Shown: positions 43,210 through 53,450 of the stretch, in pieces
Position numbering within the stretch: the first letter of the stretch is position 1
Layout: each line of letters opens with the position of its first letter
NCBI RefSeq assembly: GCF_947507565.1
Contig: NC_089180.1
Coordinates: forward strand, 3,410,001 to 3,474,000
DNA: 64,000 nt
Direction of reading: 5' to 3'
Source of the DNA: Oscarella lobularis
Lineage: Eukaryota; Porifera; Homoscleromorpha; Homosclerophorida; Oscarellidae
The notes under the pieces: generated by a model
The model's input: the letters and a program-made list of their open reading frames with translations, nothing else
What the model was told of the DNA's origin: nothing
Databases searched by the model: none
Translations under genes and position numbers: made by a program

Positions 43210-44550
43210 ATGGGTAAACGAAGGCTGGGTCTCGCAAGGCGCGTGAAAAATCACGAACGCAAGCGATGCTTGAAGACAAAAAATCGCACTGGCAGACCGT
43301 CTAAAAGAAAAGTATTAGTATTTCTGCGCATTTCATATTGATCACGAAGATGCACCGCTCTGCAGGACGTGTCTATGATTCTATCAGAGCCTCAGTCACC
43401 GTCGCTACGGGAGTCCACAACAGTAACACGTGCAGAAGAAGACGAGACGATGGAGAGCCTAACATCGTCATTGAGGCTACCTGACAACGCGTGGTCTGTC
43501 ACAGAAAAGGCGAAAGGCTTTCACCTTCGACGAGTAGTCGTCACGTCAGAGGAAACGGGCCAATCAGCAGTATTGCATAGCGTCATGATTGGAGCAGACC
43601 GTACCTGGAAGGTTTGTTGCTATGACAATCCACTACCGGCTGACTGTGGCATTCTGCATTCACTCCCAGCGGAAGCGAGCAGTGACGTCATAAATGAAAT
43701 TCTTAAGCGATTAGACACCAGCACCTTTTGCCTTGGCAACAACGACGAGAAGTTTGTCGCGTTTGCTGAGTCTAAAAAGGGAAAGTTCTATTCGATTGAC
43801 GGAAAAACTGTTGTTGCTCATCTAACGCCCTCTTTCCGCGATGGTAACGACAGCCAAACCGTCCGTTCACCTTCCTGTTCAATTCTAATTGATCACACCA
43901 CTAAGACCCGTGATCACACCAAAGTCTCTGAACGTTGCTCTCACTGTTCTAAATACCGCAATACTCTCTTCAGAGCGTTTGGTCGATACAGGGAAAAAAT
44001 GACCACAGAAAGAAGTGTACCTTTAAGCAGTAATGACAGCCGTGCAAACGTACGTTACCTCAACACGCCGGAGCGTAGTCTCCGGTTCAAGCAACTGAAA
44101 TCTCGTGCAACAGCTGCCGAGCGAAAATTGAAAAAACTGGTTGCTGATCGATTGGAAAGTGATGGTGTCAGTCTCAAAGATGACATGCAGGAAGAATGCT
44201 AAATGAGATGACGGATGAAATCAGGCGCAGCAATCCAGAAGATTCGTTGAAAAGAATTTTCTGGGATCACCAGCTGGAAGCTTTGCAAGGCAAGAATCCT
44301 CGTCAAATGCGCTGGCACCCTGCAGTAATAAAAATGTGCCTGCACCTCAAGTTCAAATCTTCGAGTGCCTACCGTTCCGTCCGAGAATCGGGCGTTATAA
44401 CCCTTCCTTGCGAGAGAACTTTATTCGATTATTCCCACTGGTGTAAGAGAACGTCAGGGTTTAGTGAAATTCTAAATAAGCAATTGCAAAAGGAAGCTAA
44501 CATAATAGAAGAAAAAGACAAATATGTCGTACTCACCTTTGACGAGATGC
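43210..44550 (+). pseudogene. P2 P-like transposase, N-terminal half
   Basis: ATG at 43210 with a basic, nuclear-signal-like exon 1 (MGKRRLGLARRVKNHERKRC). A 54-bp phase-0 GT-AG intron spans 43312-43365. Exon 2 is a long open frame with WSVTEKAKGFHLRRVVV, a Cys pair (CSHCSKYRNTLFRAFGRY) and LNTPERSLRFKQL. A 1-bp shift at about 44190 leads to RIFWDHQLEALQGKNPRQMR, WHPAVIKMCLHLKF, TLPCERTLFDYSHW and VVLTFDEM (first catalytic Asp). The deletion joint follows. This copy best shows the N-terminal half of the family; no THAP zinc finger is present. Confidence 0.75.
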
Positions 44551-45288
44551 AAGAACGCCTGTTAGGCTTTGGCGAGTGGCTTTTTCAATTTCGCGAAACA
44601 ACGTGTACGCGACATCGTTGACTTGGAAAAGCCCTCCTCTGGTCACAGATCTGACCCACGTCGTTGTGTAATCCAAAAAACAAGGATCCTGTCCTTCGAC
44701 TTCACAGCCGTCGTTAGCTGCCAACCTTTTCAGGCAGCTGATAAATAAAGACTTGTCCGCAACCGTGTATCTTCCGTATTTTTTCAGCAAGGAATACGGA
44801 ACGTATCCCGCAGCATATCGGATAATGTTCTCTTCTTCACTTGACAACGCCACAGCCACTGATGGTGCCGACGGCGGAGCTGGCTGAGCTGCATTTCCGC
44901 ACTCAGTAATCGACATAATGAGCGACTTTAGTATTCTTTCGTTCACGTACTGCCGAACTAGCGAATGAAGATTGCTCTTCAACTTCGAAAGAAAAGCCTC
45001 CCACAAATCATCCAGAGTTGTGAGTCGAACACGGTGAAATTCTTCCCACAGCTTTTGTTTGCTGACTGCTTTTGTTGTAGAACATCTCTCAGCCGTTAAA
45101 CAGACTCTCTTTAAAACATCAAAATGACTCTTTGAAAAGTCCTCCAAAAAAGTCGAAAACTCGCTATTATCCAGTTTCTGGACAAGAACTCTTGCTTCTG
45201 CGACAGCCACGCGACTTCGGTTTGATGCAGACGTTAGAATGGGGTCGGAGAGGGCGGCGGTAAGGGCTTCTCGAATGGACATTGACAA
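44551..45288 (-). pseudogene. P2 accessory protein, N-terminal two thirds
   Basis: The minus frame starts at 45288 (MSMSIREALTAALSDPILTS) and includes EEENIIRYAAGYVPYSLLKK, WVRSVTRGGLFQVNDVAYTL and FREIEKATRQSLTG. It ends at the deletion joint, so the TIRGFxxA block is missing. The frame is otherwise uninterrupted for about 245 codons. The start lies 56 bp inside the right TIR, as in the other P-like copies. Confidence 0.75.
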
Positions 45289-45378
45289 CGCCTCCGGGAC
45301 AACAACCCACGTGACGCAGGCACGGACTAAACCTACTAGCGTGCGTGCGTTGCCAATCCATCTCCTCTAAGATCCTTG

Positions 45379-45898
45379 GTCAAATGGACCGGTTTTTAGA
45401 AGCGGTTCGGGCACGGTTAGTCGAATGGACCGGTTTTTAGAAGCGGTTCGGGCACGGTTAGTCAAATAGACCGGTTTTTAGAAGCGATTCGGGCACGGTA
45501 AGTCGAATAGACCGGTTTTTAGAAGCGGTTTGGTCACGGTTAGTCGAATAAACCGGATTTAGAAGCGGTTCGGGCACAGTAAGTCGAATAGACCGGTTTT
45601 TAGAAGCGGTTTGGTCACGGTTAGTCGAATGGACCGGTTTTTAGAAGCGGTTCGGGCACGGTTAGTCAAATAGACCGGTTTTTATAAGCGGTTCGGACAC
45701 GGTTAGTCAAATAGACCGGTTTTTCGAAGCGGTTCGGGCACAGTAAGTCGAATAGACCGGTTTTTCGAAGCGGTTTGGTCACGGTTAGTCGAATGGACCG
45801 GTTTTTAGAAGCGGTTCGGGCACGGTTAGTCAAATAGACCGGTTTTTATAAGCGGTTCGGGCCCGTAGACCGGTTTTTAGAAGCGGTTCGGGCATGGT
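45379..45898. repeat. 41-bp satellite, about 12.5 copies
   Basis: The unit begins GTCRAATRGACCGGTTTTTA, followed by GAAGCGGTTCGGGCACGGTTA. Copies differ at a few positions (AAATAG versus GAATGG; AGAAG, CGAAG or ATAAG; TTCGGG or TTTGGT), with a mixed higher-order pattern. A shortened copy is at 45856-45895. Non-coding. Confidence 0.9.
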
Positions 45899-45996
45899 AA
45901 GACTTTTGGCACGAATAACGCGTCATAGTGTCCCACATCAGGGTTTCGCCACAGAGATACTGGCGCGCGATCCGTCTGCGCTCGGCGGTATTCGCG

Positions 45997-46239
45997 CTAG
46001 TGTTGCGATAAGAGCTTCTGCCCATCGTCAAAATCGCGGTAGACGAGCGCCGCTCGTCCCCTCAGATAGGCCGGCGCCGCGCGAACCTTCGTGTCATCGT
46101 CCCAGTGGTTCGCATTTGCACAAACGTCGACATGCGCAATCCATTCTTCGATGTCGCCGTCTTCGAACAGCGACGGGAGAGCGACGATTTTAGGTGCGTG
46201 ACCTCCGCCTCCTCCGCCTCCTCCGTCATTGTTCGCCAT
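45997..46239 (-). pseudogene. Ty3/gypsy gag N-terminal fragment
   Basis: ATG at 46239 (MANNDGGGGGGGG), then KIVALPSLFEDGDIEEWIAH, ANANHWDDDTKVRAAPAYL and VYRDFDD, a typical metazoan gypsy gag start. It ends at 45997; residual frames continue to about 45850, where satellite begins. It lies directly downstream of an LTR and primer-binding site on the same strand. Confidence 0.65.
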
Positions 46240-46321
46240 TCCAACGCCTGTCACAGTCAGTCGTCGCTCGTCGCTCGTCGAATTTCGTCCTCCTTCCCTC
46301 CCACGCAAAGTCGAGAGGCGT

Positions 46322-46347
46322 CGGTTCGAATCGCGATCCTGTCACCA
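46322..46347 (-). other. tRNA primer-binding site of the gypsy-like element
   Basis: On the minus strand, TGGTGACAGGATCGCGATTC follows the LTR end after one base. Its complement ends ...GGTTCGAATCGCGATCCTGTCACCA, which has the look of a tRNA 3' end including the T-loop (GTTCGAAT) and CCA. Complementarity thus seems to exceed the usual 18 nt. Confidence 0.6.
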
Positions 46348-46348
46348 A

Positions 46349-46543
46349 TGTCGCGAATCTTGCTGGCGATTTGGATGAGCGCTCAGTCGTTTTATTCTTA
46401 GTCGGTCGCACACACTCACTTGACGCTACACTACACCGGACAACACTAACTGAACTAACTAATCGCACGGGTACTATTAACCTACAAGGGAGGGGCCATT
46501 TACGTCACGGGCTGCAGTCCCGGACGACAATTTCCCACAACAG
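46349..46543 (-). repeat. Gypsy-like 5' LTR
   Basis: On the minus strand it begins near TGTTGTGGGAAATTG (46543) and ends GCGACA (46349), TG...CA bounded, about 195 bp. It has AATAAA at about 46393-46398. The exact 5' edge is inferred because no partner LTR is present in the window. Confidence 0.5.
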
Positions 46544-46975
46544 AAGTGGCGCTTTGGCTGCTTCCAATACATCTTTGACAGCTTCTAGACGTCGAATTCG
46601 CTTACTAGCTATGATACCTTTCCCGTTTACGGTAAATACTGACACAAAGAAGATATAGCTTCGACGTCTAGCTGCATTTTGGGGCAATAGGGGCCAGTTT
46701 CATTTTCGTTGCTGTTTCCAAGAAATTTAGCGTCAGCAAATCAACAATATCATGAAAAGGAGAGAAGGATCCTGAATCTACTGTCAGAATACAAAATGAC
46801 AGAGGCTGCAGACCATCTCAGAAACGACAACGAAATGGAAAAGAACCCGACGTTCAAGAGGCTCTTGCCTTACGGCCAAACAGAAAGCCTAATGGCTAAA
46901 GAAGAAAGTTCTTCAAGGAGCGAAAATATCTCGGGTCCTGTTATGAAAGAGAAAGCGGCGACATTAGCGGGTGCT

Positions 46976-47058
46976 GGGCGGCAGTGGGCCGGGTGTATGC
47001 ATGAACCACGGGGCACGTGACGGGTCGCGGGTTCGAATCCCGAAGCGTGCTCTTTTTT
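46976..47058 (+). ncRNA. tRNA-derived SINE or tRNA-like unit with Pol III signals
   Basis: A-box-like GGGCGGCAGTGGG at 46976-46988, a perfect B box GGTTCGAATCC at 47030-47040 in a T-arm (CGGGTTCGAATCCCG), and a T6 run at 47053-47058 as Pol III terminator. The acceptor ends do not pair convincingly, so a SINE head is more likely than a working tRNA gene. Confidence 0.5.
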
Positions 47059-47082
47059 CCCTCTTTTCCTTTTTTTCTCTAT

Positions 47083-47990
47083 ACAGTACGTACCGGTCAT
47101 AAGTATCAGGCCACCCCTAGTAACCCTTATACAGAGTCAAGTTTGTATGATGCGTGATAAAAAAGTCTCTCTTTGCTTTTAGCAAAGCTTCTTTTTAAAA
47201 GAAGAGATAAGTCTTAAATTTGTAAAAAAAACAATTGTAGCAAATTTGTGGCAATTCCATTGAGACAATACGCGCTTTAGTGATAACACTAAGAATAATA
47301 CCCTTCACCGAACATGGGACAATTTTTGAGTAAAAATTGAATTTTCCTATGCTTAATTTTTTTTAATTAACTGAAAAGTCGTTAAAGTTTAACATGACAA
47401 ATGTTGCAAAGTTGTCTTCCGCATGCCTCCAGTTTGGGACTAGGAAGCTACTCTGTTTGCAATAACGCCATTTTACCACCTTTTCATTTTAATTCTCCAA
47501 ACTGGTCTAACTAATGCTTTAGAAATCGAAGTTGTCATTAGATGAAAGAGGAATAAATAAGCATCCTTTTCAGTTCTTTTACTGAAGTTGCTGATGCTTT
47601 TAACAGAAATTTCTACGTATAGTTCTAAAACAAAAAATTTCTGATTTTTGCCTTTAGTTAGGTTGGTTTCAATCTCAAAAATTTCGCAAGCAATAAAACT
47701 AATGCATATTAACTTTGGAAGTCAAATATTAATTCATTTTGCCTAAGTTTTGCCTAACTTTCAAAACGCACTATAAATAGACAGGGTTACAGTACTGCTC
47801 TTGCAACGCCACACAGTTGCTACAAAACTTGCAACATTTGTTCTACGAAAGAAGAGCAAAGGTAGAAGGTTGTTACTAGTGCAAACAGAAGTTCGACTTC
47901 TACGTATCTTTTGAATGAATGAGCGCGTATTACGACAATGATTACTAAAGAAACCAGGGTGGCCTAATACATGTACCTAAGGGGTCAATC
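47083..47990. mobile_element. Possible non-autonomous Tc1/mariner-like element
   Basis: CAGTACGTACCGGTCATAAG...TCAGGCCACCC at 47083 next to TA resembles mariner-type ends. Its inverted partner GGGTGGCCTAATACATGTAC lies at 47956. The interior is AT-rich and non-coding. The right outer end is not exact. Confidence 0.4.
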
Positions 47991-49824
47991 TGTGATATTG
48001 GCGCTGGTTACACAACGGCCCGCACCACGGGAATATCCATACGCATGTTTAACCTTTCACTTTCAGCAATGAGAGCCGGAGTCAGAAAAAAGGTCCTCAG
48101 ATACTCAGTCCCTAACTCCGGCCCAATCAAATCTATCTCAGTCCCTAACTCCGGCTTCATTAAATAGATAGTCCAGCAGTCCCTGACTTTAGCTCAATTA
48201 TCGTCGCGAATTTACGGCAAAGTTTTCTGGCTACATATCTTGCGTCGTCTGAAACTCCATGCAGCCGTCGACGCCGTATTTTGTATTTTCTTTGCAGTCG
48301 TTCGGTGGTTCAACCCAACAGTCTGCTTTTTCATTTTGCACCAGATCTTGCTGCATGCTGTTGGTCCTATTTAAAACGAATGTGTTCAAATATGAAAATT
48401 CCGACAAACTGTTCAACAGCAAAAACAACCACAATGACAGACATAACACAAAATACGCAGTACCAGTAGAGGCAACAGTGTTTCGATGGAAAAGAATCGC
48501 TCTCGTCAAAAAACCAGCATTTTTTCATAAGCAGTAGCCTGCAAAGTCGGTGCTCAAGACAACGCCAATCGATCAATCCCATAATCCCACTATCTACAGT
48601 CATAGTGTTTCTCAGTTAACATGGTCGCCTGTTTCAATGGCCGTCAGTTACTAATAGAAACGATAGCGAAGGCCGTCAGTAAATTGCGCCCGTGCGACGC
48701 GACAATCCTAAATCACGTGCGCTGAACTAAGTTGCTGAATCAGACGATGCGCCTGTGTTTCTCAGTCAGAACAAACCGATGCTCGTTTAAGAAGAAAACG
48801 CCCTCCCAGTCCATAGGCGGCGAAACAGGGCGGGCTAGAGGAGCTAAAGCCCCCCAACTCGATGGTTGGGGGGCTTAGCCCCCCAAGCTGAGCCTTCTTG
48901 ACATTTTTAATTAACTCTTTATAATTTCTAATTTTATTAGGAATAGAGTTACCTAATATCTCTACTACTGTATACATGTACAGTACTGCTAGTACGGGGA
49001 TTGTATCCAAATTAACGACGCCTTATTAAGTTTCTAGAAGGATCATTTGGCAGCATCCACAGACTATACTACAGTAATAAACTTTTTTTTTTAATTTTTT
49101 TAACAATTGTTGTTGTGCCAAGTTTATTCTTCAAATTAGTTTATGTGCCCGTCTGTGCAACTCATCCAACGACGTTTGTATCAATTTCATACATATTGTC
49201 ATTACGTATTGTGCTGGAATTTGTGTGCTTGCTTTCACTAAAACAAAAAATTAAAATCAATTTTAAACAGTTGCTTTGGAGCAGCCAAGACGGTTAGCGG
49301 AGACCATTGTCATACCATTTCCGTCATAGAGCAAACGTAAAGAAAAGTGATTATAGGGTGCGTCGCACGCAATCGTTTGTTTCTATTTGCTAATGAAAAG
49401 TTTTAAAAGGGGCGTACACCGATCATGCACTGCAGAACTGTGCAAAAATTAAAATGGTTTTTGGAACACAATGCAGATTACCCCGCAGTCGACATGGTAG
49501 ATTAGATTTCTATATTATGCAGATGTGGGTTTATTAAAATGATTTGGGGCGGAAGCTCGTTGCTGCATCTCAATGGAGATTCGGTACTTCTTCTTAAATA
49601 AATATTTGCTTATTCTCGGTCTATAACTTAAGGCAGTAAATTGTGTAAACTGATCTCACAAAAAGCGACGCCGTTATATTAATTTTATTTTTAATTAGTA
49701 TGCAGAGATGCCTTACAAAACAGCAGAATGCGAAGGACAAATATTTCTGCAATTCAAATTTGTAAGCTATCGTCTTTCAAATTTTTATTTGCAAGTATAT
49801 TCAATACTTCTTATGAAATGTTTA
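47991..49824. other. No confident gene; hairpin at 48843-48879
   Basis: CAGTCCCTAACTCCGG-type units recur three times at 48100-48190. A strong hairpin, GCTAAAGCCCCCCAAC/GTTGGGGGGCTTAGC, is at 48843-48879. A minus-strand frame near 48507-48231 shows a hydrophobic stretch and a Cys-rich end (DCWVEPPNDCKE) but lacks an ATG. The rest is AT-rich non-coding. Confidence 0.4.
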
Positions 49825-50447
49825 GGAACGAATGGTATCATTCAGACTTGACAGCGAAGGAGTTCAACCAGAATGCGTTCAAACGTGTCTTGTCGGCGAA
49901 CCGATGGCTGGCAAAACAACTTTAACGAATTCGCTGTGTGGCATCGCACCGCAGTCGGATAAGATTGAATCAGACGAACTCAAGCGAACGGCCAGCGTCG
50001 ATGTCCAAATCAAACAGGTAGATGGGGTGGGACTGATGTCCTTCGGGGACTTTGGCGGTCATTACCTGTTCCACGTCGCTCACGCTATTCTTTTCCGCTT
50101 TTCCTTGACCATTTTTATATGCGTTGTCAACCTAGACAACAGAGAAGGCGAAGATAAACAATAAATAATGTGATAGTGAAAGTGAGACGATGGCTCGTTT
50201 TTTTAAATCAATCGTCTTGACTCTTCGGCATCACAATTGTCGTCGTTGCAAATAAACGGGAGACAACCCCGACAGCGACATGAAACTTTTGGGCGCATTT
50301 CAAACTTACGTTGAAGATCTTGTTGAAAAGTTTGAGGGGATCTTCTACTTAGCCCGTGTTGTCGAGCTCAACTGCAAGAAAAGACGATCGCTGGCTATGA
50401 ATTCGTTTCGCTGCGAACTGAAGAAAATCGGGGAAGATCTTCTTCAG
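49825..50447 (+). pseudogene. ROCO-type (Roc) GTPase fragment
   Basis: After an acceptor-like TTTAG at 49824, the frame reads CLVGEPMAGKTTLTNSL (P-loop), a short insert, and GLMSFGDFGGHYLFHVAHAI (the D..G switch region of Roc domains), with TIFICVVNLDN (G-domain strand), and ends at 50163. After frameshifts come VVVANKRE (N/TKxD-like guanine-specificity motif, about 50236-50260) and FEGIFYLARVVELNCKKRRS. A donor-like CAG|GTATCA sits at 50447. Roc domains sit in ROCO proteins, often beside kinases or LRRs, and are abundant in sponges. The COR domain is not found. Confidence 0.6.
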
Positions 50448-51142
50448 GTATCAAGTTTGTTTTGTTCGATACAACAAAGTGTATAAAAGAGTTAAAGTGT
50501 TTTTCAACAAGAGAAGCATTTGCAAGAGGTAGTCACATTGTTCTCGCTCAAAGCTTTTGGAGAAGCTGACTACGTTGCCCTCTTCTTGACGCACAAAATG
50601 AAAGAATCCTCTCATTCTGAAGCCGAAGCAATGGTCGCCTTGAAAATTCCTGGAGCCCGCGACCGTCTGCTTCCTTTTTACCTTTTCTTCCCAGCAGTGC
50701 TGCAACGCTGACATATCTGTTTTCCTGCCAGATTTGGATAAAAAGCTGTATAAAATGATTACTAACGTCATTAAAAAAGACGTTTTTTAAACGTCTTCTA
50801 AAAAGAAAGCACTGAAGAAACTGTCTGACTCCTGGGCAAAACATCTAATCAAACGGACAATTTATGACAACATCATGTCTGTCTAGGTTCGGATAATCGA
50901 GGATTGACTAAATGTTTATTTTAAAACCTTATCATCATTTGTCATGATTGCTATAACTTCTATTTTAGACACTCGCAAAAAGACGCTTTCCAGAAACAGT
51001 TTAATGTGCAAGGTTGTCTACCCGTCGGTGTTTAGCCATTGACTTCTATTCCTAAAAATAATGAACAACAACTGAAAAGATTTTTGACGTGTTGTACCCT
51101 CTCCGTAGGCATTAGGAACCATCAAGGTCAGAAGCTTGATTT
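50448..51142. other. No confident gene
   Basis: A plus frame at 50517-50711 (AFGEADYVALFLTHKMKESS) follows an AG acceptor-like site and could be another exon of the ROCO gene, but I recognise no domain. Otherwise AT-rich. Confidence 0.3.
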
Positions 51143-51379
51143 ATGCGTACTGAGTCGTATTGTGCGATTTTCACGCTAATTGGCAAGGATACCTACCAAA
51201 CGCTGGTGAATTTGTTATCGCCGAGGAAGCCAAATGAGGTGAAGTACATCAAGATTCCTGCGGAGCTGACAAAACACTTCGCACCCACGCCGATTGAAAT
51301 CGCCGAAGTCTATCGATTCTATCGTCAAAAGCAACCGGAGAGCGAAAAGGCGTCGCAGTACCAACGCTTCGACAGCTAG
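51143..51379 (+). pseudogene. Ty3/gypsy-like gag fragment
   Basis: GKDTYQTLVNLLSPRKPNEV, LTKHFAPTPIEIAEVYRFYR and QKQPESEKASQYQ follow the gag pattern (LL.P..P.E..Y..L...L..H..P.P..IAER..F..R.Q). About 75 codons, cut off on both sides; it abuts the truncated end of the Penelope-like element at 51385. Confidence 0.5.
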
Positions 51380-51384
51380 CCACG

Positions 51385-53450
51385 GACAATAGGTATTTAC
51401 AAAGACTAACGACGGAGAATCCTTTCGGTTTTCGTCGTCGTCGTCGTCGTGTCTTTTTCGTTTTTTAGGTGGGGGAGGAATGGAAGTGTCGTCGTCGTCG
51501 ATTGTCGTCGTCGTCGTAGTCGTCGCATCATCGTCCACCTTTTCAAGTAAACGTGTGCGGTCTGTAAATTTGAGACGATTCGCAAGTTTCCTTGCGAATC
51601 GTTGGGGATAGCCCCGCTTTTGTAGGCGATCGACGAGCTGCACTTTCTGCCGCTCAAACGAATTTTCATTCGATGTCGATCGTAAGTATCGGTGTGTTTC
51701 ACCGAGCCGCTATGGCCTTTTTCGTGACAGGCGGATGGGCAGATGTATAGTGGACGTATTGGAACGTATTTGTTTTCTTAAAAAACGTTTCCACGTCAAG
51801 TATACCTGCCGAGGGAGTCGAGTGAAATCGATCACCCTTGTGGACGTGAATGTCGAGGTAATTGGCCTCGTTTTTGCTGACGTCCCACGTGAATTTGATA
51901 TCTCGATCAAATTTGTTCAACTCGTGCAAGACTGTTTCCAATTCGTTGCGCGAGTGAGGCCATACGCACCAAATGTCGTCGATGTAGCGTTTCCACATAA
52001 TCGGACGTTGGTGCGTTGGACGAGAGTCGAGAAATTTTCTCTCGAGCTCATTCATGTACAGGTTTGCAAAGCAAGGAGCGCATTTCGTGCCCATTGCTGT
52101 GCCGTGTTTTTGTTTGTACGGTTTCCCGTTAAACGTAAACACGTTTGCCTGTAGTATGAATTTTAGAAACGTCTCGACGACGTTGGCCAACTCTGGCATG
52201 TCGGGATAGAACGTTTGCACAGAGTCGCTGCACACGCGAATTCCCTTCTCTTGGGGGATACTCGTGTAGAGTGCAGATACGTCGATTGTGACGAGAAGGG
52301 CATCGTGGGGAATGCTCGTTTGCTTGATTTCTCGTACAAACGACGTAGAGTCCTGTAGGAAGCTCTGCGTGTGCTCCACGATGGGTTGTAGGATTGCGTC
52401 GACGTAGGACGAGATTCCTTCCGTCGGTCCTGCACAACCACTTACGATCGGTCGAATTCCGTACGGATTCTTGTGGATTTTCCGCAGGAAGTAGAGCACC
52501 TGCGTGCGTGTCGACTCGTTCGTACGATAGAGTGCTCGATATTCTTCTTTATCGAGCAGGCCTAGCCGATGAAAGTCGGTCAACGTATCGTTGATTTCTT
52601 TCGTCAAGGCGATCGTGGGATCACGTAGAAGCGGTACGTACGTTCTTTCGTCCGAAACGTGTGCCTCTCCGTGTTCGACGTACTTATCTTTCGATTGTAC
52701 GACGATACCCGATCCCTTGTCGGCCTGTTTGATGATGATATCCGTGCGTGTTGCCAATTTTTTGAGCGCCTGGCGTTCGCGACCGGATAGATTGGACGAG
52801 GTCTTGCCTTTCGGCTTGATCTCGCTCAATGATTTGTCGACTTCTCGAAAGAACGTTTCGAGGTCGGTACGGTCCGCATTCCACGACGACGATCCTCGGC
52901 GAGGATTCGATGCGGTCGTTTCCGCCGGCAGATTACCCCTTTCGAGGCCGTCTGCTTTCTTTGCGGTTTCTTGTCGCGCAATTTTGTGCACGATCGGATG
53001 GCGGAGGGGTAGGCCTTCCTGCCATTGTTTTTGACGTTCGCTCGTTTTGCTCGTCGCTTTCGCGTACGTTCTACGCATGTTGGAGGCGAAGCGTTGAAAC
53101 TCGAGACGTAGTCGAGTCTTCTTCCAACGTTGTGGCGTCGGAATGAATTTGAGCCCCTTGGCCAGTAAGGATTGTTCGTCCTCGGATAGGGGGACATTGT
53201 CCTCGTTGACAATGTGCGTCGGGCGTGAAAGAGAGTGCTTTCGCGTCATCTCTCTTTCCCGCTTCGTCTCGCTATCGTCCGTGTCATCGTTCGATGGCGT
53301 GGAGGAAGGGTGAGCGGTTACCTCGTCTTCCAAAGCGTGGCCGCCACAGTGTTGGCACTCGTCTTCATCGACGCACTCGTGCCTACTCGAATCGAGAAAG
53401 CAAGTTTCGCTATTGTTCGTAACACAAGTACATTTACAACACAAACGCAA
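51385..53450 (-). pseudogene. Penelope-like element A: reverse transcriptase, 3'-truncated
   Basis: A minus frame of 583 codons. N-terminal NEDNVPLSEDEQSLLAKGLK and FIPTPQRWKKTRLRLEF; RT blocks QADKGSGIVVQSKD, YFLRKIHKNPYGIRPIVSGC, VTIDVSALYTSIPQEKGI and KHGTAMGTKCAPCFANLYMN; the catalytic box YIDDIWCVW; and FTWDVSKNEANYLDIHVHKG. A 1-bp shift near 51704 separates RYLRSTSNENSFERQK and an Asp/Lys-rich linker. The frame ends at NTYCPW, where the partner element continues into its GIY-YIG endonuclease. That domain is missing here. No ATG begins the long frame. Confidence 0.8.

Larger units (their letters stand above)
42687..45371 (+). mobile_element. P2: internally deleted P-like element, 2685 bp
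   Basis: The ends CTTAGAGGAGATGGATTGGC at 42687 and the complement ending at 45371 form a 27-bp TIR. A further subterminal TCCGTGCCTG match lies inside. The TIR core GGATTGGCAAC is shared with P1. The ends are embedded in GGATC/GATCC, and no 7-bp duplication is visible, so one flank may have been rearranged. Inside, the transposase stops after its first catalytic block and fuses at 44550/44551 to the middle of the accessory gene. The left end lies in a hAT pseudogene; the right end adjoins a satellite. Confidence 0.75.

Noticed and set aside
45379..45898. Regular 41-bp repeats as a possible CRISPR array
   Set aside because: Units are contiguous with no unique spacers, no cas genes are present, and the genome is eukaryotic. 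It is a satellite.
48231..48509. Minus-strand frame with a hydrophobic segment and Cys-rich end
   Set aside because: Opens after a TGA without an ATG; no splice partner or family match. Kept only as a remark in the region entry.
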